From NCBI GenBank assembly GCA_022447545.1, contig JAKVBI010000006.1, positions 1 through 64,000 on the forward strand: a DNA stretch of 64,000 bases, written 5' to 3'. The notes beneath the pieces were generated by a model. The model was not told the origin of the DNA, made no database searches, and saw only the letters and a list, made by a program, of their open reading frames with translations. Below, piece by piece: positions 45,674 to 54,597 of this stretch. The position numbers and the translations under genes were made by a program. Source of the stretch: Myxococcota bacterium (GTDB lineage: Bacteria; Myxococcota_A; UBA9160; SMWR01). Position 1 is the stretch's first letter; each line of letters opens with the position of its first letter.

Positions 45674-46689
45674 GCCCTTCGACAACGCCCCGGGTATCGA
45701 TCCTGCTGCCAGTCTTCAACGCCTCCCCTTTTCTGGGTTCCTGCCTTCGAAGCATCCAACGCCAGACCGAAGGAGACTTCGAGTGTCTGGTCGTAGACGA
45801 CGGCTCGACCGACGGAAGCTTGGAGATCGCTCGCGCCATGGAGCAAAACGACCCCCGCTTCCGCGTTCTGGCGCGCCCCCACCGTGGCCTGGTGTCGACC
45901 CTCGCTGAAGGAACCGATCACGCACGAGGCGACCTCATTGCCCGCATGGACGCAGACGACTTGATGCACCGCCAGCGGCTGGCCCTACAGGCCGCTGCGC
46001 TGGACCGTTCGCCGGAACTCCTGGGCGTGGGCTGCCACGTGCGCTGCTTTCCCCGCGAAAACCTGGGCCCGGGCATGCGCGAGTACGAGCGCTGGCTTTT
46101 GGCGATCTACTCGAGCCGACACGTGAGGCGGGAGGCCTTCGTGGAGTGTCCCCTCCCCCACCCCAGCCTGATGATGCGCCGTGAGACCCTCAAAGCCTTT
46201 GGCTATCGCGATCGCGGTTGGCCCGAGGACTACGACCTCATCCTGCGTATCCTGGGAGCCGGAGGCTCGCTGGGCATCGTGCCGAAGCGGCTCCTCCTGT
46301 GGCGTCATCGGCCCGAACGAATGTCGCGGGTCGATCCCGCCTACTCGATCGAGCGCTTTACAGCTTGTAAGGCCGAGTTCCTGGCGAGAAACCCGCTCCT
46401 GAGCAGTTCGGATCACTACGTGCTCTGGGGCTACGGAGGAACCGGCCGCGCCTTGCGTCGCGCCCTGCTCGCGCACGGCAAACGGCCGTCAGCCATCGTG
46501 GAACTCCATCCGGGGCGAATGGGTCAGATCATCCACGGCGCACCCGTAATCCCACCCGAGGGTCTCGAGCACCACCTTGGAGTTCCTCTGGTCGTGTCGG
46601 TGGCCGGCCAGCAGGCCCGCCAGCAGATTCGAGAACACCTATCGGAACGGAACCAGGTCGAAGGTCGAGACTACGTCTGCGCCGCCTGA
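45670..46689 (+). CDS. Family 2 glycosyltransferase fused to Rossmann-like tail
   Basis: 339 aa from GTG 45670, overlapping the previous stop (GTGA). The GT-A half shows RVSILLPVFNASPFLGSCLRSIQRQT, CLVVDDGSTDGS and IARMDADD (DxD), and PHPSLMMRRETLKAFGYRD with WPEDYDL as acceptor-site elements. After about residue 245 follows a Rossmann-like domain: YVLWGYGGTGRALRRALLAHGKRPSAIVELHPGRMGQII, resembling the N-terminal domain of PglD-type or CoA-binding proteins. Nucleotide binding is inferred. Role unknown; a sugar-modifying transferase coupled to DUF3604 is suggested by context. Confidence 0.82.
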   Translation: MSPSTTPRVSILLPVFNASPFLGSCLRSIQRQTEGDFECLVVDDGSTDGSLEIARAMEQNDPRFRVLARPHRGLVSTLAEGTDHARGDLIARMDADDLMHRQRLALQAAALDRSPELLGVGCHVRCFPRENLGPGMREYERWLLAIYSSRHVRREAFVECPLPHPSLMMRRETLKAFGYRDRGWPEDYDLILRILGAGGSLGIVPKRLLLWRHRPERMSRVDPAYSIERFTACKAEFLARNPLLSSSDHYVLWGYGGTGRALRRALLAHGKRPSAIVELHPGRMGQIIHGAPVIPPEGLEHHLGVPLVVSVAGQQARQQIREHLSERNQVEGRDYVCAA

Positions 46690-46696
46690 CAGGCGA

Positions 46697-47446
46697 CTAC
46701 CCCGAAGTCGCGCCAGACGCCGGAGGTGCCGGCTTCGGCACACTCACGATTCCCTGCTCGCGAAGCGCCTCCAATCGGCGCCGAAATGTGTTGGCCCAGA
46801 CATTGAAGACAAACTTCAAATCTCCCCGAACGTTCGAGTCGGTGTTGACATCGAAGTTCCCCACAGGCCTCTTGCTGTCCCCCAAACGGGCCAAAATCTC
46901 CCCGCTCATGGAGTCCCGTAACTCCACCATGATGGTCACGACGCTCGTCGCACCGGTGTAGTAGCGCGACTGAAAGTTCCGCGTTTTCTCTACTGGAGCA
47001 TTCAGAATCAGGTCGACAACGAGGGCCGACATCTGCAAGACACCTGGACCGGGTTTCGCAACGACCTGGAAGGTGCCGTCCGCTTCGAGGCCCTTGGTCA
47101 TCAGTTCTTTGTAGTAGCCGCGAACCCTCTCGAGATCTCGACCGTCGAGTTCGAATGCCGCACCCGAGCCATAGGTATGCCCGCGTTCCGAATTGCTGGC
47201 CGCGTAGTCCAACTTGATCTGCAAAGGCTCCAGCAGAATGGCGCGGTAGGCGGCGAAGTCCGTACCGGCCCTCAGAAACAGCGACTTGAAGGAGGGCTGG
47301 TCAACCTCGTGAAGCCCGTCGTGACTGACCCGCGCATCCGTTCCCTCCTTGAAGCGGAACTCACGATCGTGAAAGGGAAGCAGTGGAGCTGAACAGCCCA
47401 GAGCAGTGCCCAGGACGACGAGAAGGAGGACGTGGACCGTATGCAT
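46697..47446 (-). CDS. DUF3313-like lipoprotein
   Basis: 249 aa from ATG 47446; the frame extends to TTG 47515, inside the sulfatase gene, without benefit. Signal with lipobox (HVLLLVVLGTALGCSAP). The core GVLQMSALVVDLILNAPV, TSVVTIMVELRDSMSGEILARLGDSKRPVG and the C-terminal FNVWANTFRRRLEAL match the DUF3313 family of envelope lipoproteins whose function is unknown. Ends 8 bases from the end of the convergent glycosyltransferase gene. Third in the asnS-sulfatase-DUF3313 run. Confidence 0.78.
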   Translation of the reverse strand: MHTVHVLLLVVLGTALGCSAPLLPFHDREFRFKEGTDARVSHDGLHEVDQPSFKSLFLRAGTDFAAYRAILLEPLQIKLDYAASNSERGHTYGSGAAFELDGRDLERVRGYYKELMTKGLEADGTFQVVAKPGPGVLQMSALVVDLILNAPVEKTRNFQSRYYTGATSVVTIMVELRDSMSGEILARLGDSKRPVGNFDVNTDSNVRGDLKFVFNVWANTFRRRLEALREQGIVSVPKPAPPASGATSG

Positions 47447-47498
47447 GACCACAGGGTATCCAGACCCGCGTGCCAGGTCACCCACGGAACCGAGGGAA

Positions 47499-48830
47499 TC
47501 AGTCCCCATAGCCAAGTGCGCGCAATCGCTCCCGGTCTCGCGGATTCACCGAAGGTGCCGGAGTTCCCTGCGGGTGACTCTGACGCCACTCGGCCAGTAA
47601 CTGCTGAAGATCACGAGCCACACCGGGCTGCTCTGCCCACAGATCCCGGCGTTCCGCGGGGTCGTCGACCAGATCGTAGAGTTCCTGGGTTTCCTCCTCG
47701 GGCGCCTCCAGATACTTCCAACGACCCGAGCGCACTCCAAACTGCGAGCCGCGGCTCTCAGCTTCTCCCACCGGTTCCAAGGGATAGGGGCGCCGGAACA
47801 GAAACACAGGTCGGGGGGTCACGGGTTCACCAACCTCGGAAAATGCCGCCGCAAAGCTTCGACCCAGCTCCGGCCCTCGCACTCCGGCCAGGTCCATCAG
47901 GCTCGGCGCCAGATCCACCAGACTGACGTGGGCATCCACCACCCTTCCGGGCGGGATCCGCCCCGGCCAGCGAGCAAGAAGGGGGACCCGAGTCGCCTCT
48001 TCGTAGAGTTGTGCACCGTGGGCCATGTGTCCGTGATCGAGCAGTCCCTCCCCGTGGTCGGCTGTCACGACCACCAGGGTCTCGTCTCGCAGATCGGCGT
48101 CGTCCAGCGCGCGTAGCAGCACGCCGAGTTGGAGATCGGTGAAGGCGATCTCGGCGTCGTAAAGAGCAATCAGTCGTTCCAACTCACCCTGGTGATCCGA
48201 CGCAAAGCGCTCGGAAAAAGCCCGCGGTGGCCGGTAGGGATCGTGGGGATCGAAGTAGTGGACGAAGAGCAGAAACGGTCGGTTCGGGTCGCGTTCTTCC
48301 TTCAACCAACGAACTGCACGTCGCGTGGTGTGATCCGCCCTGCGGTCGAACACCTCGTAGACGCGACGCCCCTCCCACTCGAAACTGTCTCCCCCCCCGC
48401 TGGACTCCCGTTTCTCGAAGTCATCGTCGTAGATCTCGAAACCTCGGTCGAGCCCGAATCGTGATTGGAGCACAAAAGAACTCACGAAGGCCGCCGTCTG
48501 ATAGCCCTCCGCGGCGAAACGCTCGGCCAGAGTTTCGGTTGCCTCGGACAACGGCACCCCATTGCGCACGACACCGTGAACCGGTGGGTGCAGGCCCGTA
48601 AAAATCGAAGCATGGGTGGGTGCCGTGGTGGCGGACGTCGCATAGGCGGCGTCGAAACGAGCCCCATCGGCAGCCAACTTTTCGAGGTTGGGGGAGGTCG
48701 GCCGATCGTATCCGTAGGCCGAGAGGTGATCGCTGCGAGTGGTATCCAGAGTCACCAACACCACGTTGGGCTGAGGGGGTGCCGAGCAAGCCGCCGCCAG
48801 TAGAAGAATCCAACCCAGGTGACGCGACAC
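47499..48830 (-). CDS. Sulfatase-fold lipoprotein lacking the formylglycine Cys/Ser
   Basis: 443 aa. N-terminus HLGWILLLAAACSAP gives a lipoprotein signal with lipobox AAAC. NVVLVTLDTTRSDHLSAYGYDRPTSPNLEKLA and ATTAPTHASIFTGLHPPVHG are the sulfatase/alkaline-phosphatase superfamily N-terminus. The nucleophile position is Thr (TTAPTHAS) rather than Cys or Ser in a CxPxR motif, so a formylglycine sulfatase is unlikely; the related Thr-type phosphoesterases and phosphoethanolamine transferases fit better. ADHGEGLLDHGHMAHG carries C-terminal metal ligands. Starts 5 bases after asnS, so one operon. Confidence 0.85.
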   Translation of the reverse strand: MSRHLGWILLLAAACSAPPQPNVVLVTLDTTRSDHLSAYGYDRPTSPNLEKLAADGARFDAAYATSATTAPTHASIFTGLHPPVHGVVRNGVPLSEATETLAERFAAEGYQTAAFVSSFVLQSRFGLDRGFEIYDDDFEKRESSGGGDSFEWEGRRVYEVFDRRADHTTRRAVRWLKEERDPNRPFLLFVHYFDPHDPYRPPRAFSERFASDHQGELERLIALYDAEIAFTDLQLGVLLRALDDADLRDETLVVVTADHGEGLLDHGHMAHGAQLYEEATRVPLLARWPGRIPPGRVVDAHVSLVDLAPSLMDLAGVRGPELGRSFAAAFSEVGEPVTPRPVFLFRRPYPLEPVGEAESRGSQFGVRSGRWKYLEAPEEETQELYDLVDDPAERRDLWAEQPGVARDLQQLLAEWRQSHPQGTPAPSVNPRDRERLRALGYGD

Positions 48831-48835
48831 GCGAC

Positions 48836-50221
48836 TCAGAACTCTGCGTTGCCGGGCACTCGTGGAAAGGGGATGACATCTCGGATGTTTGCCATCCCCG
48901 TCACGAATTGCACCAAGCGCTCGAAGCCGAGTCCGAAACCGGCATGGGGCACCGAACCGTAACGGCGGAGATCGAGGTACCAGCCGTAGCGCTCCTCAGA
49001 AAGCCCATGGTGTCGCAAACGCTCGCGGAGCACCTCCAGGCGATGCTCTCGCTGAGAGCCCCCCACGATCTCGCCCACTCCGGGCACCAGCACGTCCATG
49101 GCCCGCACAGTGCGCTCGTCATCGTTGCGGAACATGTAGAAGGCCTTGATGTCGATGGGGTAGTCGGTGACGACCACCGGCCGGCCCACGTGCTCCTCGG
49201 TGAGATAGCGCTCGTGCTCGCTTTGAAGATCGACTCCCCACTTCACCGGGAACTCAAAGTCGCGTCCGCTTCCCTCGAGGATCTCGACGGCCTCGGTGTA
49301 GGTGAGCCTCTCGAAGGGCGCGCTCACCACGCGATCGAGCCTCTCCATCAGCCCCTCATCGATGCGTTGCTGGAAGAAGGCCATGTCCTCCGGACAATCC
49401 TCGAGAATGGAACGGATCACGCACTTGAGAAAATCCTCGGCGAGTTCGGCATCTCCATCGAGGTCACAGAAAGCCATCTCGGGCTCGACCATCCAAAACT
49501 CCGCCAGGTGGCGGCTGGTGTTCGAGTTCTCGGCGCGGAACGTCGGCCCAAAGGTGTAGACGTTCCCCATGGAGAGAGCACCGATCTCCGCCTCGAGTTG
49601 CCCCGAAACCGTGAGCAGTGTCTCACCCCCGAAGAAGTCCTGAGAAAAATCAACCTCACCCGAGTCGTTGCGGGGGGGAGAACCGGCATCGAGGGTCGAG
49701 ACTCGGAACATCTCCCCCGCACCCTCGGCGTCCAGAGCCGTGATGATGGGTGAGTGGAGCCATAGGAATCCGCGGTCCTGGAAGAAGCGATGGATGGCCT
49801 GGGCAGCACTGTTCCGCACGCGGATCACAGCCCCCAGCGTGTTGGTTCGAAACCGCAAGTGACCCAGGGTGCGCAGAAACTCGAACGAGTGCCGCTTCTT
49901 CTGGAGCGGGTAATCATCATCGACGTCTCCGATCAATTCGACGTCCTTGGCGTGTAACTCCACGCTCTGGCTCTTTCCAGGCGAGTCGACGAGTCGGCCG
50001 CTGACGCGAAGCGCGCAGCCTGTCCGCAGCGAACGGATGCCCTCGTAGCCGGGCAGAGACGGCTCGACCACCACCTGCAATCCGGCCATGCACGAACCGT
50101 CGACCAACTCGAGAAAGCTGAGCGATTTCGAATGCCGCGCCGTCCTCACCCAGCCGAACAACTCGGTCTCCGAGTCGGCCCTCCCCTGGGCCAGAACCTC
50201 TCTGACCATCTGGCGTCTCAC
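48836..50221 (-). CDS. asnS: Asparaginyl-tRNA synthetase
   Basis: Class IIb synthetase charging tRNA-Asn. 461 aa, normal length. Start GTG 50221 has GGAGGAGG upstream; ATG five codons on is an alternative. The N-terminal OB-fold anticodon domain has [23 protein letters not shown]. Catalytic-core motifs: [54 protein letters not shown] (motif 2), and [23 protein letters not shown] (motif 3). The last motif distinguishes AsnRS from AspRS. Heads the run with the sulfatase-fold gene. Confidence 0.96.
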   Translation of the reverse strand: MRRQMVREVLAQGRADSETELFGWVRTARHSKSLSFLELVDGSCMAGLQVVVEPSLPGYEGIRSLRTGCALRVSGRLVDSPGKSQSVELHAKDVELIGDVDDDYPLQKKRHSFEFLRTLGHLRFRTNTLGAVIRVRNSAAQAIHRFFQDRGFLWLHSPIITALDAEGAGEMFRVSTLDAGSPPRNDSGEVDFSQDFFGGETLLTVSGQLEAEIGALSMGNVYTFGPTFRAENSNTSRHLAEFWMVEPEMAFCDLDGDAELAEDFLKCVIRSILEDCPEDMAFFQQRIDEGLMERLDRVVSAPFERLTYTEAVEILEGSGRDFEFPVKWGVDLQSEHERYLTEEHVGRPVVVTDYPIDIKAFYMFRNDDERTVRAMDVLVPGVGEIVGGSQREHRLEVLRERLRHHGLSEERYGWYLDLRRYGSVPHAGFGLGFERLVQFVTGMANIRDVIPFPRVPGNAEF

Positions 50222-50294
50222 CTTGGGACCTCCTCCGCGCCGGATCTGCCCTAGCCCCACTTCTACAATTGCGACGGCTCACGACGCCCGGGAT

Positions 50295-51719
50295 TCAGGG
50301 CGTCCTCACCACCATCAGGCGAACCTCGGTCATGTCCTCGATCGCGAAGCGAATACCCTCGCGCCCCAGACCGCTGTCCTTGACCCCCCCGTAGGGCATG
50401 TGATCCACCCTCCACGAGGGTACATCCCCAATGACCACACCGCCGACCTCGAGTTCGTTCCAGGCACGATGGGCCCGGTATAGATCGCGGGTGAAGATGC
50501 CCGCCTGAAGGCCGAATGCCGAATCGTTGACCTCCCGAAGCGCCTCATCGAAATCCGCAAAGGACGAAAGCACAGCGACCGGCCCAAAGGCCTCCTGGCA
50601 GACCACGTCCTGATCGACGGGCACATCCTCCAGCAGCGTCGCTTCCAGCATCGCACCTTCGCGCCCACCGCCACACAACAGACGTGCTCCAGCTTCGATG
50701 CTGGACTGGATCCAGCCGTCCAAGCGAGCCGCCTCGCTCTCGGAAATCATCGGCCCGATGAACGTCTCGGGATCCTTGGGATCCCCCATTTTCAATGCGC
50801 GCGTGGCCTCCACCAGTTTGTCTTTCAATACGTCGTAGATGGACTCGTGAACGAGAATCCGTTGGACCCCGATGCAACTCTGACCCGACTGATAGAAGGC
50901 CCCGAAAACAATTCGATCGACGGCGTCGTCGAGGTCCGCATCCGAGTCCACGACGACCGCGGCATTGCCACCGAGCTCGAGCACCACCTTCTTCTTCCCC
51001 GCCTTGGCCTTGAGGTCCCAACCCACTCCCGGGGACCCGGTGAAGCTCAACAATTTCAGTCGGTCGTCCTCACTGAACAGGGCCGCGCCATCGCGCCGGG
51101 CCGGGAGGATCGAGAACGCACCCTCGGGCAGATCCGTCTCCGCAAGCACCTCCCCGATGATGAGAGCACCAATCGGCGTCATGCTGGCCGGCTTGAGAAC
51201 GAAGGGACAGCCCGCCGCGATCGCGGGAGCCACCTTGTGGGCTGCCAGATTGAGCGGAAAGTTGAAGGGGGAGATGAACGAACACGGGCCAATGGGAACC
51301 CGCTTCCACATGCCCTCGTATCCTCGGGCGCGAGCGCTGATGTCCAGCGGCATGACCTCCCCGGTGATGCGCACACTCTCCTCCGCGGCCACCCGAAACG
51401 TGTCCACCAGTCGACCGACCTCTCCGCGGGCGTCGCGGATGGGTTTGCCGGCCTCAACGCACAGGGCCTCGGCGAGCTCCTCGGAACGCTCGCCGAAACG
51501 CCGCACGCAGTGAGCGAGTACCTCCTGCCGCTCAAAGGCCGGCAGTCGGCGCATGGCATCGGCGGCGGCGGCCGCACTGGCGATGGCTCGATCGATGGTC
51601 GCGGAATCCGCCAGCGGTACGCGGGTGGCCACCTCCCCCGTGTATTTGTCGGTGACCTCGAGATCCTGGTTCGGTGCCTCGGCTCGATTGGCAACATAGA
51701 GGGGGTAGCTGTTCTCCAC
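50295..51719 (-). CDS. Aldehyde dehydrogenase (NAD(P)+-dependent)
   Basis: 474 aa. Catalytic Cys is in YQSGQSCIGVQRI and the general-base Glu in VLELGGNA; SPFNFPLNLAAHKVAPAIAAGCPFVLKPA is the cofactor-binding loop, and KLLSFTGSPGVGW follows. The C-terminal VVIGDVPSWRVDHMPYGGVKDSGLGREG is family-typical and resembles the succinate-semialdehyde/lactaldehyde dehydrogenase-like branch. Divergent from the small alpha-beta-barrel-like gene. Substrate likely an aliphatic aldehyde; could follow the GMC alcohol oxidation (inference). Confidence 0.94.
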   Translation of the reverse strand: MENSYPLYVANRAEAPNQDLEVTDKYTGEVATRVPLADSATIDRAIASAAAAADAMRRLPAFERQEVLAHCVRRFGERSEELAEALCVEAGKPIRDARGEVGRLVDTFRVAAEESVRITGEVMPLDISARARGYEGMWKRVPIGPCSFISPFNFPLNLAAHKVAPAIAAGCPFVLKPASMTPIGALIIGEVLAETDLPEGAFSILPARRDGAALFSEDDRLKLLSFTGSPGVGWDLKAKAGKKKVVLELGGNAAVVVDSDADLDDAVDRIVFGAFYQSGQSCIGVQRILVHESIYDVLKDKLVEATRALKMGDPKDPETFIGPMISESEAARLDGWIQSSIEAGARLLCGGGREGAMLEATLLEDVPVDQDVVCQEAFGPVAVLSSFADFDEALREVNDSAFGLQAGIFTRDLYRAHRAWNELEVGGVVIGDVPSWRVDHMPYGGVKDSGLGREGIRFAIEDMTEVRLMVVRTP

Positions 51720-51933
51720 GTGGGGTACCTCGGGCCAGAGCGGCCGTAACGAGTTCGTAATTGGATGGAGGGCTGATGGTACTTCTTCCGACGGCTTTGG
51801 GACGAGAAGAGAATCCCATGAAGGCTTCGAAATCCAGGTTGACCCTCCCCTGCGAGAAACGAAGCTCCCCGAAGCGACCGCGCCGGGGGTAGAGTCGGTG
51901 ACAGATCATGAAACCCCACGCGCCGGAGGCCCC

Positions 51934-52731
51934 GTGAACGAACCGCCCATCCGAGTCGGCAGCATTCTCTACACCCTGGTGGACCCGAACCGAGGTCACG
52001 AAGCGGCTTACAACCGCTGGTACGAGCGCGACCACTTCTACGCTGGCTGCATGATCGGCCCGTGGTTGTTCTCGGGCCGTCGATTCGTAGCCACGCGCGA
52101 GCTCAAGGATCTGCGCTTCCCCGAGCAGAACCCCGTGGCCCAACCGGGCACGGGCTCATATCTGGCCATCTACTGGGTACTCGAAGGCCACGAGGACGAG
52201 CACTTCCAGTGGGCCAGCGAGCAGGTCCACTGGCTCTACGACCATGGACGCGGATTTGCAGAGCGAAGCCACGTTCATACGGTGCTGTTCGACCACCAAA
52301 CGACCCGGTATCGCGAAGCAGATCCCGTCCCCCTGGCCCTGGCTCTGGACCATCCCTATCGGGGCCTCGTGAGTGTGTTTCTCGATCGTGCAGAGGGGGT
52401 CGACCCTGCGGAACTCGACGCCTGGCTGGACCAGGAGGGGTTGCCCGGGAACCTCACGGGGACCGGAGTCGCCAGCGCGGCCAGCTTCGCACCGAGGCCT
52501 CGCGAGGGCGACGTCACCCAGAACGCTCCCATGGATCTCGGTAGCCTGCCTGGAGGTCCCGAGCGCAGCCTTCAGTTGTTCTTCCTGGAGACCGATCCTC
52601 GCGAAATCTGGGACACCTTCCTCGCCTATGGGGACCAGATCGCTGCTTCCGGCCTTGCCACGCTGGCTCTGGCCGCTCCGTTCCTCCCCACGATCCCGGG
52701 CACCGACCGCTATACCGATGAACTCTGGTAG
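51934..52731 (+). CDS. Hypothetical protein, EthD/dimeric alpha-beta barrel-like
   Basis: 265 aa from GTG 51934 (GGAGG four bases upstream); GTG 51898 is the alternative. IRVGSILYTLVDPNRGHEAAYNRWYERDHFYAGCMIGPWLFSGRRFV resembles the EthD or monooxygenase-like ferredoxin fold, where a NRWY..DH motif is common. A second, related half begins at PYRGLVSVFLDR and ends FLAYGDQIAASGLATLALAAPFLPTIPGTDRY, so two fold copies may be present. No catalytic role can be assigned. Confidence 0.65.
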   Translation: MNEPPIRVGSILYTLVDPNRGHEAAYNRWYERDHFYAGCMIGPWLFSGRRFVATRELKDLRFPEQNPVAQPGTGSYLAIYWVLEGHEDEHFQWASEQVHWLYDHGRGFAERSHVHTVLFDHQTTRYREADPVPLALALDHPYRGLVSVFLDRAEGVDPAELDAWLDQEGLPGNLTGTGVASAASFAPRPREGDVTQNAPMDLGSLPGGPERSLQLFFLETDPREIWDTFLAYGDQIAASGLATLALAAPFLPTIPGTDRYTDELW

Positions 52732-52821
52732 GAGGCTCACGGATTCGCGGCCCTTGGCCAATCTGCCAACCGCAAGAAGCGTGGGGTAGCTGAAGGAGGA
52801 AACCGCGGAGATACTCTCGCC

Positions 52822-54474
52822 ATGAGCGCCGGTAGCTCCGCCCCGTCCCGCTGGCTGTTCGGTCCGATCCCGGATCTGTTCCTGGGCTGTGGCCTGGCCT
52901 ACATGGTCATCTTTCTGATCCTTTGCATGGCGGGACCCGAGTTGCGCACGGTGGCCCCGCTGGCGCTGATCCCCCTGTTCAGTCTGTTCACCAGCTCGCC
53001 CCACTATGGGGCGACGCTGCTGCGGGTCTACGAGCGCCGGGAGGAGCGCCGAGCCTACGCGATCTTCGCGGTCTGGCTCACGGTGGCACTGGCCGGGATG
53101 TTCTTGTGGGGCCTTCAGAGTGCCCTGGTGGGCTCTTGGATTCTGACCGTGTATCTGACCTGGAGCCCCTGGCACTACAGCGGTCAGAACTACGGCATCA
53201 CCATGATGTTTCTCCGCCGCCGGGGCATTCCCACGGACGACCGGCTGCAACGACTGCTGTACACCTCCTTCCTCCTTTCCTTCCTACTCACCTTCTTCGC
53301 CCTCCACGGCCAGGACCCGGTCACCTCCTACGCACCTCAGGGCATCTCGGGGGAGGTCTTCCAGTTGCGGCCACTGGGAATCTCGGGCCCATGGCTCGAT
53401 TTTGGCATGTCGATCACGGGGCTTGCCTACGCGGGGGTGATCCTGACCCTCGCCCTCCAATTGTTGCGTCGGGCGCCGGCCCGGGACCTGATTCCCGTGG
53501 GACTCCTGATTGGCATGCAGGCACTCTGGTTCTCAGCTCCTGCACTCTCCCGCCACTGGGGCCTGCTCGGAGGCCTCGAACCCTTCTCCGTCGAGCACGC
53601 CGGCTATGCGTTCGTCTGGATCGCCACGGGACACGCGATCCAATACCTATGGATCACCGCCTACTACGCCCGCACCTCGGGACGCGCGGATTCCAATGCA
53701 CGCTTCTACCTCAAGGCACTCCTGGCCGGAGTATCCCTGTGGACCCTGCCCGCGCTGTTGTTCGCTCCGGGCCTGCTCGGCCAACTGCCCTACGACGCTG
53801 GCCTGGGGGTCCTCGTCGCCTCGATGGTCAACCTCCACCACTTCATCCTCGACGGCGCCATCTGGAAGCTGCGCGATGGACGGATTGCCAGCATCCTGAT
53901 TCGGAGTGTCGAGGCTCCCGCTGGGCCCGACGCTCGCCGTCACGTATTGGCGTGGGGCCTGATCGGGGCCGGAGGCATCCTCTCGGTCGTCGTCACCGTG
54001 ACCTTCGTGGTCGAAGATGAATGGGGATTTCGGCGCGCCTTCCAGCGCGGCGATCTCGCCCGGGCCGAGAAGGCGGTGGAACGCCTCGTCTGGGTCGGAC
54101 ACGACAGCCCCGAATATCACTTCAAGCTCGGTCGCGAGCACGCGAAGGACGGAGACTTCACGTCCGCGAGAACGCGAATCGATCAGAGCCTCGCACTCCA
54201 ACCCACCTTCAAGTCCCTCGTATTGAGCGCCCGACTCCACGAAGCGGACCGGAATTGGCAGGCAGCCGCCGACGACTACACCCACGCCCTGACCCTCGAC
54301 CCCCTCCCGGCCACTGTCAACTACCGGGCAGGACTCACGTGGCTGGAAGTGGGAGATGTGGTCCGCGCTCGGCCGTATCTCCGAAACGCCGTGCGACTGG
54401 CCCCGAACAACCCCAAGTTCCTCGAAGCCCTGGGACGTGCCCAGGGTGCGATCACGGATGCGCCCTCCGGTTGA
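52822..54474 (+). CDS. Polytopic membrane protein with His motifs and TPR tail
   Basis: 550 aa from ATG 52822. About ten hydrophobic segments span residues 15-400. Between them are His-rich motifs: SSPHYGATLLR, LTWSPWHYSGQNYGI, EHAGYAFVWIATGHAIQYLW and MVNLHHFILDGAIWKLRDGR. From about residue 410 the protein carries three to four TPR-like helix pairs (SPEYHFKLGREHAKDGDF, YTHALTLDPLPATVNYRAGLTWLEVGD, PYLRNAVRLAPNNPKFLEALG). The arranged histidines resemble membrane metalloenzymes, yet no known family motif fits exactly. I do not recognise the protein. Confidence 0.75.
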   Translation: MSAGSSAPSRWLFGPIPDLFLGCGLAYMVIFLILCMAGPELRTVAPLALIPLFSLFTSSPHYGATLLRVYERREERRAYAIFAVWLTVALAGMFLWGLQSALVGSWILTVYLTWSPWHYSGQNYGITMMFLRRRGIPTDDRLQRLLYTSFLLSFLLTFFALHGQDPVTSYAPQGISGEVFQLRPLGISGPWLDFGMSITGLAYAGVILTLALQLLRRAPARDLIPVGLLIGMQALWFSAPALSRHWGLLGGLEPFSVEHAGYAFVWIATGHAIQYLWITAYYARTSGRADSNARFYLKALLAGVSLWTLPALLFAPGLLGQLPYDAGLGVLVASMVNLHHFILDGAIWKLRDGRIASILIRSVEAPAGPDARRHVLAWGLIGAGGILSVVVTVTFVVEDEWGFRRAFQRGDLARAEKAVERLVWVGHDSPEYHFKLGREHAKDGDFTSARTRIDQSLALQPTFKSLVLSARLHEADRNWQAAADDYTHALTLDPLPATVNYRAGLTWLEVGDVVRARPYLRNAVRLAPNNPKFLEALGRAQGAITDAPSG

Positions 54475-54597
54475 TCCCCGGAGAAGTTCCTTCCAGCCAG
54501 TCCCTTCCAGCCGCCGGGCCTGGGCTTCCAGACCGACGACCTCCGCGGAATCGAGGAACGCCCCAAAGAACGAAGATCGGCCGGAGCACGACGAGCC

